Assembly: GCF_027923585.1 (NCBI RefSeq)
Contig: NZ_BRPL01000002.1
Span: 620,001 to 684,000 of the forward strand
DNA: 64,000 bases
Reading direction: 5' to 3'
Origin: Philodulcilactobacillus myokonensis
GTDB taxonomy: Bacteria > Bacillota > Bacilli > Lactobacillales > Lactobacillaceae
In this document: piece after piece, positions 27,201-34,862 of the stretch
Position numbering within the stretch: position 1 is the first letter of the stretch
How the letters are laid out: every line of letters begins with the position of its first letter
Program-made: the position numbers and the translations under genes
The notes under the pieces: model-generated
What the model was told of the DNA's origin: nothing
Databases searched by the model: none
What the model saw: only the letters and a program-made list of their open reading frames with translations

Positions 27201-27992
27201 ATGGAATCTAGAAGCAGAACTGCAATTTATAATCATAAAAATGCCAATCATCATTACTTGATTAACTTTTTATCCTTTATTTTATTGGCAATTCTAACTT
27301 TATCAATTTCTTTTCAAATTAATGTTTTTAGTAGTCAATCAAATACCAAAAATTTAATGGTTAAAACGATTAGTAATCGAATAGGAAATGTCGAAAACAA
27401 TCAACTGGCAACCTATGGAATCAGTAATCAAAGTTTTAAACATGATTTAATTACGCCAATTGTTAATTATGAAGTGGATCAAGCTTATCAAAATAAAGAG
27501 ATGGCGATCCCGAATCAAATGATTCAAAATTCTGTGAATAATTTAACAAAGCATAGTAATTTAGCTGGTGATGGCCTTTCATCGACAATTAATGAAGATT
27601 TGGTTCCGACGGTTACTCAAAAAATTACTCAAAATATTCAGTCTGGAAATCTAAGCCAATTAAAACAAATTTCGTATTATCATAATGTGAATGATATCAT
27701 TATAATTGTGAGCACAATTTTATTTGTATTATTATTGATTATTTCATTATTTAAACATACTTTTTGGCGAACTTTTAGCTTAAGTTTCCTTAGAGCTGGA
27801 CTAGTTTTACTTATTATTAGTGGAATTGGTCTATTGATGATTCGTGGAGGTATAACACAGATTAATCTAGGCGTATTTGCAGAGTTATTGCAGCCAGTGA
27901 TAAGTTCAACATTAAGTTATGTTTGCTTAATGTCATTCATAGAATTTTGTATTGGATTAATGTTGACTATTATTAGGCATATTTTTAAATAA
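27201..27992 (+). CDS. Uncharacterised membrane protein downstream of ccpA
   Basis: I do not recognise this protein. The ATG at 27201 follows GGGGG by about 6 bases, and the first 9 codons upstream belong to the ccpA tail. The 263 residues show one membrane helix at about 20-42, an outward-facing hydrophilic domain of about 120 residues rich in Asn, Gln and Thr with an ITQ/VTQ-rich helical part, and three hydrophobic segments at about 166-187, 192-217 and 230-260. The layout suggests an envelope protein with an extracytoplasmic domain. It lies 10 bases after ccpA and is probably co-transcribed with it. A fresh promoter for yebC follows. Confidence 0.75.
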   Translation: MESRSRTAIYNHKNANHHYLINFLSFILLAILTLSISFQINVFSSQSNTKNLMVKTISNRIGNVENNQLATYGISNQSFKHDLITPIVNYEVDQAYQNKEMAIPNQMIQNSVNNLTKHSNLAGDGLSSTINEDLVPTVTQKITQNIQSGNLSQLKQISYYHNVNDIIIIVSTILFVLLLIISLFKHTFWRTFSLSFLRAGLVLLIISGIGLLMIRGGITQINLGVFAELLQPVISSTLSYVCLMSFIEFCIGLMLTIIRHIFK

Positions 27993-28000
27993 ACCTTATC

Positions 28001-28029
28001 TTGATAATAAGAACAAATATTGATATAAT
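28001..28029 (+). promoter_or_regulatory. yebC promoter
   Basis: TTGATA (28001-28006), a 17-base spacer and a perfect TATAAT (28024-28029) preceded by TG make a very strong promoter. Confidence 0.8.
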
Positions 28030-28075
28030 AAATTCTGTTTATCTCAAAATTGAATCTAAATGATTGATGATTGAG

Positions 28076-28099
28076 TTTAAAATGTATATACATTTTAAA
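28076..28099. repeat. Perfect 24-bp palindrome in the yebC leader
   Basis: The left half TTTAAAATGTAT (28076-28087) is followed directly by its exact reverse complement ATACATTTTAAA (28088-28099), with no spacer. It lies downstream of the promoter and 6 bases before the Shine-Dalgarno region, so it could be a dimeric repressor operator or an RNA hairpin affecting translation. Confidence 0.85.
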
Positions 28100-28121
28100 G
28101 AATTCGGAAGGAGTATGTACA

Positions 28122-28859
28122 ATGTCAGGACATTCAAAATGGCATAATATACAAGGACGTAAGAACGCCCAAGATAAAAAACGTGGTAAAATTTTCCAAA
28201 AAATTTCAAGAAACTTATACACAGTTGCTAAAGCAGGCGGTCCAGAACCAGAATCTAATCCACAACTTCGATTAGAAATGGATAAAGCCCGTGCTGCTAA
28301 CATGCCAAAAGAAAATGTTAAGCGAGCAATTGATAAGGCATCTGGAATTGGCGGTGCTAAATTTGAACAAATTACTTACGAAGGTTATGGACCAGGCGGA
28401 ACGGCATTAATGGTTCTTGCTTTAACTGATAATAAGAATCGTACTGCCTCCGCTATTCGTGCAGCTTTTAGTCATCATGGTGGTTCATTAGGTACTACTG
28501 GATCTGTTTCATATTTGTTTGATCGAAAGGGATACATCGTTATCTTGAGAAAGGGATTGGACAAAGATGAAGATGGAATGTTAGAAGATGTTTTAGAAGC
28601 AGGTGGCGATGATCTTAAAACATTTGATGATCGATTTGTTATCTTTACAGATCCAAAGGAATTAGCTAAAGTTCGTAACTCTTTACAGAAGAAGGGTTAT
28701 AAATTAGATACTTCTGAAATCAAAATGATTCCAAAGACGGTAACTGAAGTACCTAGTGATAAGGTCCAACAGTATACTGGACTATTAGATGAATTGAATG
28801 AAAATGATGATGTTCAAGATGTCTATGAAGCCGCTAAATTACCTAAACATGCTGAATAA
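28122..28859 (+). CDS. YebC/PmpR-family regulator
   Basis: Member of the YebC/TACO1 family, described as a transcriptional regulator and more recently as a translation factor that relieves ribosome stalling at proline stretches. The ATG at 28122 follows GGAAGGAG and gives 245 residues with the family start [25 protein letters not shown]. The GPGGTALMV and [15 protein letters not shown] segments follow. It has its own promoter with a palindrome in the leader, and is closed by a terminator before comGA. Confidence 0.94.
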   Translation: MSGHSKWHNIQGRKNAQDKKRGKIFQKISRNLYTVAKAGGPEPESNPQLRLEMDKARAANMPKENVKRAIDKASGIGGAKFEQITYEGYGPGGTALMVLALTDNKNRTASAIRAAFSHHGGSLGTTGSVSYLFDRKGYIVILRKGLDKDEDGMLEDVLEAGGDDLKTFDDRFVIFTDPKELAKVRNSLQKKGYKLDTSEIKMIPKTVTEVPSDKVQQYTGLLDELNENDDVQDVYEAAKLPKHAE

Positions 28860-28886
28860 TTATTAAAAATAAAACAAATTAAATGG

Positions 28887-28922
28887 GATCCAACAATTTA
28901 TTAATTGTTGGATCTTTTTTTC
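28887..28922 (+). terminator. yebC terminator
   Basis: A 12-bp perfect stem (GATCCAACAATT / AATTGTTGGATC) with a 4-base loop and a T run. Confidence 0.93.
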
Positions 28923-28973
28923 GCAAAAAATATCTTAATAAACGTATTTTATAGGGAAGAGGAGGGAGAAAGC

Positions 28974-29948
28974 ATGAGTATTAATAAATGGTTGACAGAA
29001 ATAATTCGGGTTTCAATTTTGAAACAATATTCTGATATATACATTATTCCCCAAAATAAATCATATGATATTAGAATGCATTCTAATTTTAAAACATTCC
29101 ATTATCGATCAATCACAAATGAGTTTGCTTCTAAAATTATTAATTATTGTAAATATAAGAGTGGAATGGTTATTAGTGAACACCGTCGGCCCCAATTAGG
29201 TTCAATGACTTTGATTGTTAATCATCAAAATTTGTATTTACGTTTTTCAACCGTTAGTAATTTTAAAAATCAAGAATCATTGGTGATTAGAATTATGTAT
29301 GATTTAAAAGCAACTAATCAACATTTTGTTTTCAGAAATCAGTTTAAAGAACTGGAACATTTATCTAAGAAACGTGGCCTAATGCTATTTGCAGGTCCAA
29401 CAGGTTCAGGTAAAACGACCAGTATTTATCATTTAGCCCAACGTAATTGTCAAGATAAAATGGTAATGACGATTGAAGATCCGGTTGAAATTAGGGCGGA
29501 ACAATTTTTACAACTACAAGTCAATGATGATGCTAATATGTCATATCAAGAATTGCTTAAGGTCGGTTTAAGGCATCGACCGGATGTATTTATTATTGGT
29601 GAAATCCGGGATGAACAGACCGCAAAAGTGGCAATTGAAGCTTCGTTAAGTGGCCATTTAGTTATGAGCACTGTTCACGCTAAAACTCCATTAGGGGTGA
29701 TTAATAGACTACGTCAATTGGGAATTTCTGAATATCATTTAAAGCAAAGTTTGAATTCAATTATATACCAAAGAATTATTAAAATTCCAAATGGACTTGG
29801 TGCTTTGCTAAGCATTAATGAATGTGAGAATTTATTTTTAGGAAATGATAATCAATCCTTTTATCAAGACTGGAGGAATCATTTAAATGAATTGGTTCAA
29901 AATCAAATCATTAATATTAAACAAGCTGAAGATTACTGGTACGGATAA
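28974..29948 (+). CDS. comGA: Competence pseudopilus ATPase ComGA
   Basis: GspE/PilB-family ATPase that powers assembly of the transformation pseudopilus. The ATG at 28974 follows GGAGGGAG. The 324-residue protein has Walker A GPTGSGKT (141-148), the MTIEDPVE segment, DVFIIGEIRD (Walker B region) and STVHAKT. It lacks the tetracysteine zinc motif of PilB. The last 62 bases overlap comGB, which has its own Shine-Dalgarno within comGA. It is the first gene of the comG operon and probably depends on a competence factor; no ComX-type box was recognised upstream. Confidence 0.95.
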   Translation: MSINKWLTEIIRVSILKQYSDIYIIPQNKSYDIRMHSNFKTFHYRSITNEFASKIINYCKYKSGMVISEHRRPQLGSMTLIVNHQNLYLRFSTVSNFKNQESLVIRIMYDLKATNQHFVFRNQFKELEHLSKKRGLMLFAGPTGSGKTTSIYHLAQRNCQDKMVMTIEDPVEIRAEQFLQLQVNDDANMSYQELLKVGLRHRPDVFIIGEIRDEQTAKVAIEASLSGHLVMSTVHAKTPLGVINRLRQLGISEYHLKQSLNSIIYQRIIKIPNGLGALLSINECENLFLGNDNQSFYQDWRNHLNELVQNQIINIKQAEDYWYG

Positions 29949-30924
29949 ATTAAAGATGTCTGATCAAATTTTTCTATTTAGAAATTTATATGATTTATTT
30001 CAATCCGGATTTACCTTTTATGATGCTTTGAAATTCTTAAAAGTGGCTAATTTTAATTCTTACGCAGTGACACAAATGCTTGAACGTTTAGAACGGGGTG
30101 AACAATTTTCAAATTGTATCCGTCCGTTTATTAGTTCAAATTTATGTGATCAAATTCAAATGGCTGAAAAACATGGAAATATTCTTTCTTGTTTGGAGAC
30201 AATTGTTGATTATGTTGATTTGAAATGCAGGCAGAAGAGAAAATTAAAAGAAATTATTATGTATCCATTATTTTTATTGATCTTATTAATTTCAATTATT
30301 ATTGGAATTAAAGTCTTAGTACTTCCCCAATTAAATGGATTAGTTCAAAAAGATTCGTCTAAACCATTAAACTTTTATTTGATGGGTTTCATTTTATTAA
30401 TTTTAATTATTATGATGCTAAGTTTGATTGATATTTATTTACACCGTCCTAAATTTGAACAAATTGATTTAATTATTAAAATTCCCTTAATTGGCAAAAT
30501 TTGCCGTGATTATTACGGATATTACATTGCAAACAATTTAAGTCTAATGATTAAAAGTGGGATGAACATTAATGATATTTTAAATATTATGAAGAATTTT
30601 GGTAGTGATTCTTTGATGCATCAACTAGGGCAAGAAGTATCAAATACCCTTAATCAAGGAAAGGATTTTAAAGCTGTTTCTAATCGGCATTCGTTTATTC
30701 CCAATCAAGTTTATTTATTTTTATCAAAGGGAGATTCATTAGACGTAGTTGCTAAAAATTTAAATGCTTTTTCTAAGTTATGTTTTAAACAGATTGAATT
30801 AAGGACTAACCGTTTAATTACATTTATTCAACCAGCCATCTTTGCATTAATCGGAATTGCTATTATCACGACGTATTTAAATATGCTAATGCCAATGTAT
30901 CAATCACTAAGGGGGATTTATTGA
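29887..30924 (+). CDS. comGB: Competence pseudopilus membrane protein ComGB
   Basis: GspF/PilC-type inner-membrane platform protein. I start at 29887 because a perfect GGAGGA lies 9 bases upstream inside comGA. This gives the usual basic N-terminus (MNWFKIKSLILNKLK). An ATG at 29956 would avoid the overlap but has a poor ribosome site. The 345 residues hold two T2SSF repeats, each with cytoplasmic helices, and membrane helices around 120-150, 160-185 and 315-340. It overlaps comGA by 62 bases and abuts comGC with no gap. Confidence 0.92.
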   Translation: MNWFKIKSLILNKLKITGTDKLKMSDQIFLFRNLYDLFQSGFTFYDALKFLKVANFNSYAVTQMLERLERGEQFSNCIRPFISSNLCDQIQMAEKHGNILSCLETIVDYVDLKCRQKRKLKEIIMYPLFLLILLISIIIGIKVLVLPQLNGLVQKDSSKPLNFYLMGFILLILIIMMLSLIDIYLHRPKFEQIDLIIKIPLIGKICRDYYGYYIANNLSLMIKSGMNINDILNIMKNFGSDSLMHQLGQEVSNTLNQGKDFKAVSNRHSFIPNQVYLFLSKGDSLDVVAKNLNAFSKLCFKQIELRTNRLITFIQPAIFALIGIAIITTYLNMLMPMYQSLRGIY

Positions 30925-31233
30925 ATGACTTTAAAAAACATGAAATCTGGGTTTACATTAATCGAAATGACGATCGTATTATTTATTATTTCACTATTAA
31001 TTTTAATTATTATTCCTAATCTTAATAACCAGCGTCATAAGGCTCAGACAATTCATGAATCAGCAATGACATCAATGATTCAAACGCAAATTGATTCGTA
31101 TTTAAGTACTTTTCCGTCATCAGATGTTAAATACAATAGTTTAGAACAATCTGGATATTTAACTGGGAAGCAGGTTGATGAAGCTCAAAAGGAAGGAATT
31201 CAAATTGTAAATAATCATGCTCAAAAAAATTGA
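30925..31233 (+). CDS. comGC: Major competence pseudopilin ComGC
   Basis: Major pseudopilin of the DNA-uptake pilus. The 102-residue precursor has a short basic leader ending KSG, a prepilin peptidase site G|FTLIE with the conserved Glu at +5, and a hydrophobic helix (MTIVLFIISLLILIIIPNL). The remainder is a small helical pilin domain. It starts directly after the comGB stop with GGGGG upstream. The prepilin peptidase ComC is not in this window. Confidence 0.93.
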   Translation: MTLKNMKSGFTLIEMTIVLFIISLLILIIIPNLNNQRHKAQTIHESAMTSMIQTQIDSYLSTFPSSDVKYNSLEQSGYLTGKQVDEAQKEGIQIVNNHAQKN

Positions 31234-31657
31234 TTTTAAATGTGGCTTTACACTACTAGAAGTAATGATTGTCTTGTTCTTATCGACTTTAATACTGGGA
31301 TTAAGCTTATTTGCTATTGCTAGTTTTTCTAATCATCAATCTGAAGAACGCTTATTTTGGCATAGTTTTAAAACTAAATTTGATCAATTAGAATTTCAGA
31401 CTAAACAAAATCATTTTCCATCGATGATTACTTTTCATTCTCAAAATATTGTCTTTACATCTCATCAAAAATCATCGACCCTTCATGTACCATCAGGACT
31501 ACGTTTTGTTAAAAAGAATTTTAATCATGGTGCTTCGATTCACATTCAAAGTGATGGCTTTATTGATCCACAAACGGTTGTTTGGCATTCATATAATTCT
31601 AATCATGATATTTTTCAAAAATTTCAATTAGGGTGGGGCGTTTATAATTTATATTAA
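31217..31657 (+). CDS. comGD: Competence minor pseudopilin ComGD
   Basis: Minor pseudopilin. The 146-residue precursor has the leader MLKKIDFKCG, the cleavage site G|FTLLE and a hydrophobic helix (VMIVLFLSTLILGLSLFAI), followed by a beta-rich domain. The gene overlaps comGC by 17 bases. The overlap and the tight order agree with the standard comGC-GD-GE-GF cluster. Confidence 0.9.
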   Translation: MLKKIDFKCGFTLLEVMIVLFLSTLILGLSLFAIASFSNHQSEERLFWHSFKTKFDQLEFQTKQNHFPSMITFHSQNIVFTSHQKSSTLHVPSGLRFVKKNFNHGASIHIQSDGFIDPQTVVWHSYNSNHDIFQKFQLGWGVYNLY

Positions 31658-31838
31658 AAATAAAAAGAATGGTTTTTGGATGGCTGATTCGATGGTTGGT
31701 TTATCCTTGATTACGACGGGGATGATATTTTATTTTCAATTTAATTCGACAATTAATCGATCGCTTTATCGTCAAAATCAAATGGTCATTCAATCACGGA
31801 AAACATATGAAAATCAAATTCAAAATCGATTCAAGTAA
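31647..31838 (+). CDS. comGE: Competence minor pseudopilin ComGE-like, probable ATT start
   Basis: A short open frame between comGD and comGF encodes a pseudopilin-like start: KNKKNG|FWMADSMVGLSLITTG, with the Gly-Phe cleavage site and an Asp in place of the usual +5 Glu, then a hydrophobic helix and a polar 30-residue tail. The only ATG (31680) lies after the cleavage site, so it would delete the leader. Upstream in frame are ATA 31644, ATT 31647 and ATT 31653, with GGTGGGG 8 bases before ATT 31647. I list the ATT start (63 residues). The frame overlaps comGD by 11 bases and comGF by 32. Either a rare start codon or a degraded gene is possible. Confidence 0.65.
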   Translation: MYIKNKKNGFWMADSMVGLSLITTGMIFYFQFNSTINRSLYRQNQMVIQSRKTYENQIQNRFK

Positions 31839-32262
31839 ATCTGGATTTACATTAATTGAAACCATTTTTTCACTCCTTTTAATTTCATTTATCATAATAT
31901 TAATTCATGGTTTTATTCTTGTTATCAATCAAAAACCAGATTTTAAAGATCGAACTAGTGAAGTATATCAATGGATTAATTTTATAGAGTCATCTCATTT
32001 TAATTTTCAGATTGCTAATCGCCATCAACATTTAACTTTATACAGTCTAAGTCAGCATCAATTCTATTTATTAAAAATTAATTCTAAAAATCATGAATTA
32101 TACATGTCGAAACAAGGAGAAGGTGGTTATATGCCTTTATTGTCAAAAGTTGAATGGATTGATTTGAGTTATCATCAACCAATCTTAACCTTTAATATTA
32201 ATTTAACAAATGGGCAAAAATACACCTTTCATAGCCTAATGGAGCAAATTAATGATAAGTAA
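31807..32262 (+). CDS. comGF: Competence minor pseudopilin ComGF
   Basis: Pseudopilin-like protein of 151 residues with the leader MKIKFKIDSSKSG, the site G|FTLIE, then TIFSLLLISFIIILIHGFI as membrane helix and a beta-rich domain typical of ComGF (PF15980). It overlaps the comGE frame at its start and comGG by 11 bases at its end, so the genes are tightly coupled. Confidence 0.88.
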   Translation: MKIKFKIDSSKSGFTLIETIFSLLLISFIIILIHGFILVINQKPDFKDRTSEVYQWINFIESSHFNFQIANRHQHLTLYSLSQHQFYLLKINSKNHELYMSKQGEGGYMPLLSKVEWIDLSYHQPILTFNINLTNGQKYTFHSLMEQINDK

Positions 32263-32446
32263 TGTTAAGAATGGTTCAGCAACCGTCATTGCTATTTATT
32301 TTCTTTTGCTACTGACGATTATTCTAGAATTTCAAATCATTGATTATAAAAATGAAACATGGTTAAATAATCAATTAATTAGAACTTATCAAAAAAGAAA
32401 CGTTGAAATCAGCCATTCCCACATTAAACATTTAAAAAACCATTAA
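32252..32446 (+). CDS. comGG: ComGG-like short protein
   Basis: A 64-residue protein with one hydrophobic helix (SATVIAIYFLLLLTIILEFQII) followed by a charged helix rich in His and Lys. It sits in the ComGG position. It lacks the GFTLxE cleavage site, like other ComGG proteins. It overlaps comGF by 11 bases. Its position, size and topology are the grounds for the call; sequence similarity alone would be weak. Confidence 0.7.
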   Translation: MISNVKNGSATVIAIYFLLLLTIILEFQIIDYKNETWLNNQLIRTYQKRNVEISHSHIKHLKNH

Positions 32447-32529
32447 TATAAGCAATTCTTGAATTTATGATCGTAATTCTGGTAATATAAAAGTGATTAT
32501 AATATTGCATATTAGAGGAGCTGATCATA

Positions 32530-33543
32530 CTGTCAGAAAAAGATACTCAAGAATTGTTTTCTGTGTTTGACCAGTCTAATCAATTATTAAGACAATCATT
32601 GAACGTTTCCTATATGGATGCGTTTATTGAAACTGGTAATAATATTTTAGATGGCAATCAGGTTGCTACCAGTGATGGACTTCCTGATCAAAACACAGTT
32701 CAAAAATTAGAACAAATTTATGCTAAAGTTGATTATCACAGTATGAATTCTGAAAGTATTAGAAAAGCAATTCAATTAGTGTTGATCAAGGCAATTAAAG
32801 AAGATGAAATTCAAGCTAATCATCAAGTTACACCTGATACAATTGCATTTATTATGGGATACTTGGTAATTAGATTATTGAAGAATAAATCAACAATTAA
32901 TATTTTTGATTTAACGGTTGGAAGTGGAAATTTGTTAACTGCTGTAATGCATCAACTAAAAGATGCTTTACATGCTAAGATAAATGGCATTGGAATTGAT
33001 AATGATGATTCTGAATTAGCTGTTGCTAGTATCAGTTCCCAAATGCAAAATGTTCCAGTTGAATTGATGCATCAAGATGCGGTTAACAATATTTTGGTTG
33101 ATGACATGGATTTAGTAATGTCTGATTTACCAATTGGCTATTATCCAATTGATGCTAATACTACAAATTACCAAACCAGTTCTAACAATGGGCATTCATT
33201 TGCACATCATTTATTGATAGAGCAAGGGATGAACCATGTTAAAACAGGTGGATTAGGTGTTTTCTTAGTACCTAGTAATATTTTTCAGAGTCAAGAATCC
33301 AAAAGTCTGTTAAAATGGATTGAGGGTTCCTGTTACTTACAAGCAATGTTAAATTTGCCTAAGGAACTATTTAGCAATGTTAGTGCTAGAAAGTCAATTT
33401 TAATTCTTCAAAAGCATGGTGATAAAGCTAAACAAGCTAAACAAGTCATGCTTGGGGATTTCCCATCATTTAAAAATGTTTCTGAATTTCAGAAATTTAT
33501 GGCTGGTATAGTCAAATGGGAAGAAGAAGATTTATTAAAATAA
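32530..33543 (+). CDS. comG-linked class I SAM-dependent methyltransferase (YtxK family), probable CTG start
   Basis: N6-adenine-methylase-fold protein of the YtxK family, found between comG and ackA in most lactobacilli and streptococci. The target is unknown. It has motif I FDLTVGSGNLLTAV and a motif IV variant SDLPIGYYP. Homologues begin with a short Ser/Glu/Lys-rich stretch like SEKDTQELF, which here follows a CTG at 32530. GAGGAG lies 9 bases upstream of that CTG. The next in-frame start-like codon, TTG 32554, has no Shine-Dalgarno and would remove this conserved part. With the CTG start it has 337 residues. Confidence 0.85.
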   Translation: MSEKDTQELFSVFDQSNQLLRQSLNVSYMDAFIETGNNILDGNQVATSDGLPDQNTVQKLEQIYAKVDYHSMNSESIRKAIQLVLIKAIKEDEIQANHQVTPDTIAFIMGYLVIRLLKNKSTINIFDLTVGSGNLLTAVMHQLKDALHAKINGIGIDNDDSELAVASISSQMQNVPVELMHQDAVNNILVDDMDLVMSDLPIGYYPIDANTTNYQTSSNNGHSFAHHLLIEQGMNHVKTGGLGVFLVPSNIFQSQESKSLLKWIEGSCYLQAMLNLPKELFSNVSARKSILILQKHGDKAKQAKQVMLGDFPSFKNVSEFQKFMAGIVKWEEEDLLK

Positions 33544-33570
33544 AACTTTAGAATAATGGGGAGTAAGCTT

Positions 33571-34767
33571 ATGGAAAAAACAATTGCTGTTAACGCTGGA
33601 AGTTCAACATTAAAGTTTAAATTATTTGAAATGCCATCAGAAAAATTAATTAGTAGTGGATCGATTGATCGAATTGGATTGGGTAAATCTAATATTTCAA
33701 TTAAATTTAATGGCAAAAAATTCAAGGATGTTCAAGACGTTAATGATCATAGTGCTGCAATTAAATTAATGCTTGATAAACTAATTAGCTTAAAGATTGT
33801 TAAACATTATGATGAAATCACTGGTGTTGGTCACCGTGTTGTTGCTGGTGGAGAAGAATTTAATGATTCAGTTGTGGTTACTGATGATGTTATGAAAAAA
33901 CTTGAAAACTTATCAGAATTAGCACCATTACATGAACCAGCAAATATTCTTGGAATTAAAGCATTCAAGAAAATTTTACCTAATGTTATTAATGTTGCTG
34001 TTTTTGATACTTCATTCCATCATACTATTCCTGAAAAGAATTATTTATATGGCTTTCCATATAAATATTATCAAAAGTATGGTGCTAGAAAGTATGGTGC
34101 TCATGGAACAAGTTACCGATATGTTTCTAAACGTGCTTCAAAAATGTTAGGAAAACCATTAAAAGATTTAAAACTAATTGTAATGCATATTGGCGCTGGT
34201 GCTTCAATTTGTGCAATTGATCATGGAAAATCATTAGATACTTCGATGGGTTTTACTCCATTAACTGGAATTATGATGGCAACTCGTTCTGGAGATATTG
34301 ATCCATCAGTGGTTTCATTTGTGATGGAAAAAGAACATATTAAGAATCCAAATGATATGATTAACATTTTAAATAGTAAATCCGGTTTAGCTGGTGTTTC
34401 TGGTGTTTCTGCTGATATGCGTGAATTAGAAAAAGTTATGTCACATAATCACCGTGCAATGTTAGCAAGAGAAATGTTTAAGAATCGAATTATCAGATAT
34501 GTTGGCCAATATATTGCTGAGATGAACGGCGTTGATGCGATCGTATTTACGGCTGGTGTTGGCGAAAATGATATTGGTATCAGACAGGAAGTTACCGATA
34601 AATTGAGCTACTTTGGAATTGATGTTGATCCTAAGAAGAATCATATTCGTGGTCAAGAACGTGATATTAGTTCAGATGATGCTAAAGTTAAGACTTTATT
34701 AATTCCAACAAATGAAGAATTGATGATTGTTCGTGATGTTGAAAGATTAAAAAATGCTTCAAAATAA
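33571..34767 (+). CDS. ackA: Acetate kinase
   Basis: Converts acetyl phosphate and ADP to acetate and ATP, the energy-yielding branch of lactobacillus fermentation. The ATG at 33571 follows GGGGAG by about 7 bases; an ATG 15 bases earlier overlaps the Shine-Dalgarno. The 398-residue protein has NAGSSTLKFKLF at the start, RVVAGG, PLHEPAN, FDTSFHHT, HGTSYRYV and SMGFTPLTGIMMATRSGDIDP. The phosphate-loop segment reads HIGAGAS where HxGxGxS is the pattern. It sits downstream of the methyltransferase, the usual comG-ackA order, and ends with a terminator. Confidence 0.96.
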   Translation: MEKTIAVNAGSSTLKFKLFEMPSEKLISSGSIDRIGLGKSNISIKFNGKKFKDVQDVNDHSAAIKLMLDKLISLKIVKHYDEITGVGHRVVAGGEEFNDSVVVTDDVMKKLENLSELAPLHEPANILGIKAFKKILPNVINVAVFDTSFHHTIPEKNYLYGFPYKYYQKYGARKYGAHGTSYRYVSKRASKMLGKPLKDLKLIVMHIGAGASICAIDHGKSLDTSMGFTPLTGIMMATRSGDIDPSVVSFVMEKEHIKNPNDMINILNSKSGLAGVSGVSADMRELEKVMSHNHRAMLAREMFKNRIIRYVGQYIAEMNGVDAIVFTAGVGENDIGIRQEVTDKLSYFGIDVDPKKNHIRGQERDISSDDAKVKTLLIPTNEELMIVRDVERLKNASK

Positions 34768-34789
34768 ATAGTTAAATAAAATTATGATT

Positions 34790-34817
34790 AAAAGACATGT
34801 AATTAGGCATGTCTTTT
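34790..34817 (+). terminator. ackA terminator
   Basis: Stem AAAGACATG / CATGTCTTT (34791-34799 and 34808-34816) with an 8-base loop and a T run. Confidence 0.85.
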
Positions 34818-34862
34818 TGTATAATATAAAGTATATATTTATTAAAGAAGGTTTTTAGAGAA

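Noticed and set aside
33571-34767. HIGAG in acetate kinase as a missing catalytic Asn
   Set aside because: The position varies (for example Ser) in other lactobacillus acetate kinases as I remember them. It is not evidence of loss of function.
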